Assembly (NCBI GenBank): GCA_030612225.1
Contig: JAUWOH010000225.1
Span: 1 to 5,673, forward strand
Direction: 5' to 3'
Source: Desulfobacteraceae bacterium
GTDB lineage: Bacteria > Desulfobacterota > Desulfobacteria > Desulfobacterales > JAUWMJ01
Length of the DNA stretch: 5,673 nt
The position numbers were made by a program, and so were the translations under genes. The notes under the pieces were generated by a model, which worked only from the letters and a program-made list of their open reading frames with translations, searched no databases and was not told where the DNA came from. This document shows, in pieces, positions 5,631-5,673 of this stretch; the first letter of the stretch is position 1, and every line of letters begins with the position of its first letter.

Positions 5631-5673
5631 CTCTCGAATTTCCACTTTCCAATTTCACCGCTTTCCTTTCGTT
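5631..5673 (+). repeat. Short dispersed repeat, copy 2 (cut by window end)
   Basis: Second copy of the repeat seen at 2962-3006, same orientation, 35 of 37 matching bases over 5637-5673. Just upstream, GAAATTGGA (5614-5622) and TCCAATTTC (5648-5656) form a perfect 9-bp inverted pair that spans into this copy; copy 1 lacks the upstream arm. The element probably continues beyond the window. Confidence 0.7.

Noticed and set aside
2962..5673. Repeats considered as a CRISPR array
   Set aside because: Only two copies 2.67 kb apart with genes between, no regular spacers and no cas genes.

Overview
The window looks like an accessory stretch of a fairly AT-rich Gram-negative chromosome. The best guess is a sulfate-reducing deltaproteobacterium of the Desulfobacterales type (Desulfobacterota). 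This rests on three soft clues: an exported LPP20-like/coiled-coil/DUF4384 protein, a ~295-bp palindromic element whose look I associate with such genomes, and several kinds of short dispersed repeats in the gaps. No rRNA, tRNA, CRISPR or core housekeeping gene is present to fix the taxonomy, so this is inference.

Layout, left to right. Positions 1-140 are the right end of an insertion sequence resembling the ISL3 family: the last 41 codons of its transposase on the + strand and a terminal inverted repeat ending at 140. This end lies inside the 3' end of a small minus-strand gene (123-428) of uncertain function, possibly the antitoxin side of a toxin-antitoxin pair, and supplies its last five codons and stop. 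The gene-free gap 429-740 holds an AT-rich upstream region and a repeat with inverted CACGAAAG-type arms (608-730). Next come two minus-strand genes 76 bp apart: an exported LPP20-like/coiled-coil/DUF4384 protein (741-2117) and, upstream of it in transcription order, a cytoplasmic DUF1643-like protein (2194-2904). The gap 2905-3062 carries a short repeat whose second copy is at the extreme right edge of the window.

The right half is a two-gene ABC-2 exporter on the minus strand: ATPase (4442-5326) first, then permease (3063-4112). The two genes are separated by a long imperfect palindrome (4142-4436) that begins only 5 bp after the ATPase stop codon. Just 25 bp upstream of the ATPase start is a second sequence matching the terminal repeat of the left-hand IS (24 of the outer 26 bases). 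It is itself a hairpin-forming palindrome. The rest, to 5673, appears non-coding and repeat-rich.

How it fits together: the ATPase and permease very probably form one DrrAB/NatAB-like exporter of unknown substrate. The exported DUF4384 protein and the DUF1643 protein may be co-transcribed but have no evident shared pathway. The whole 5.2-kb segment 141-5351 lies between two related IS ends in composite-transposon-like geometry, but the window does not show a complete second IS. The most unusual feature is the palindrome inside the exporter operon, which any ATPase-permease co-transcript would have to contain as a very large RNA structure.
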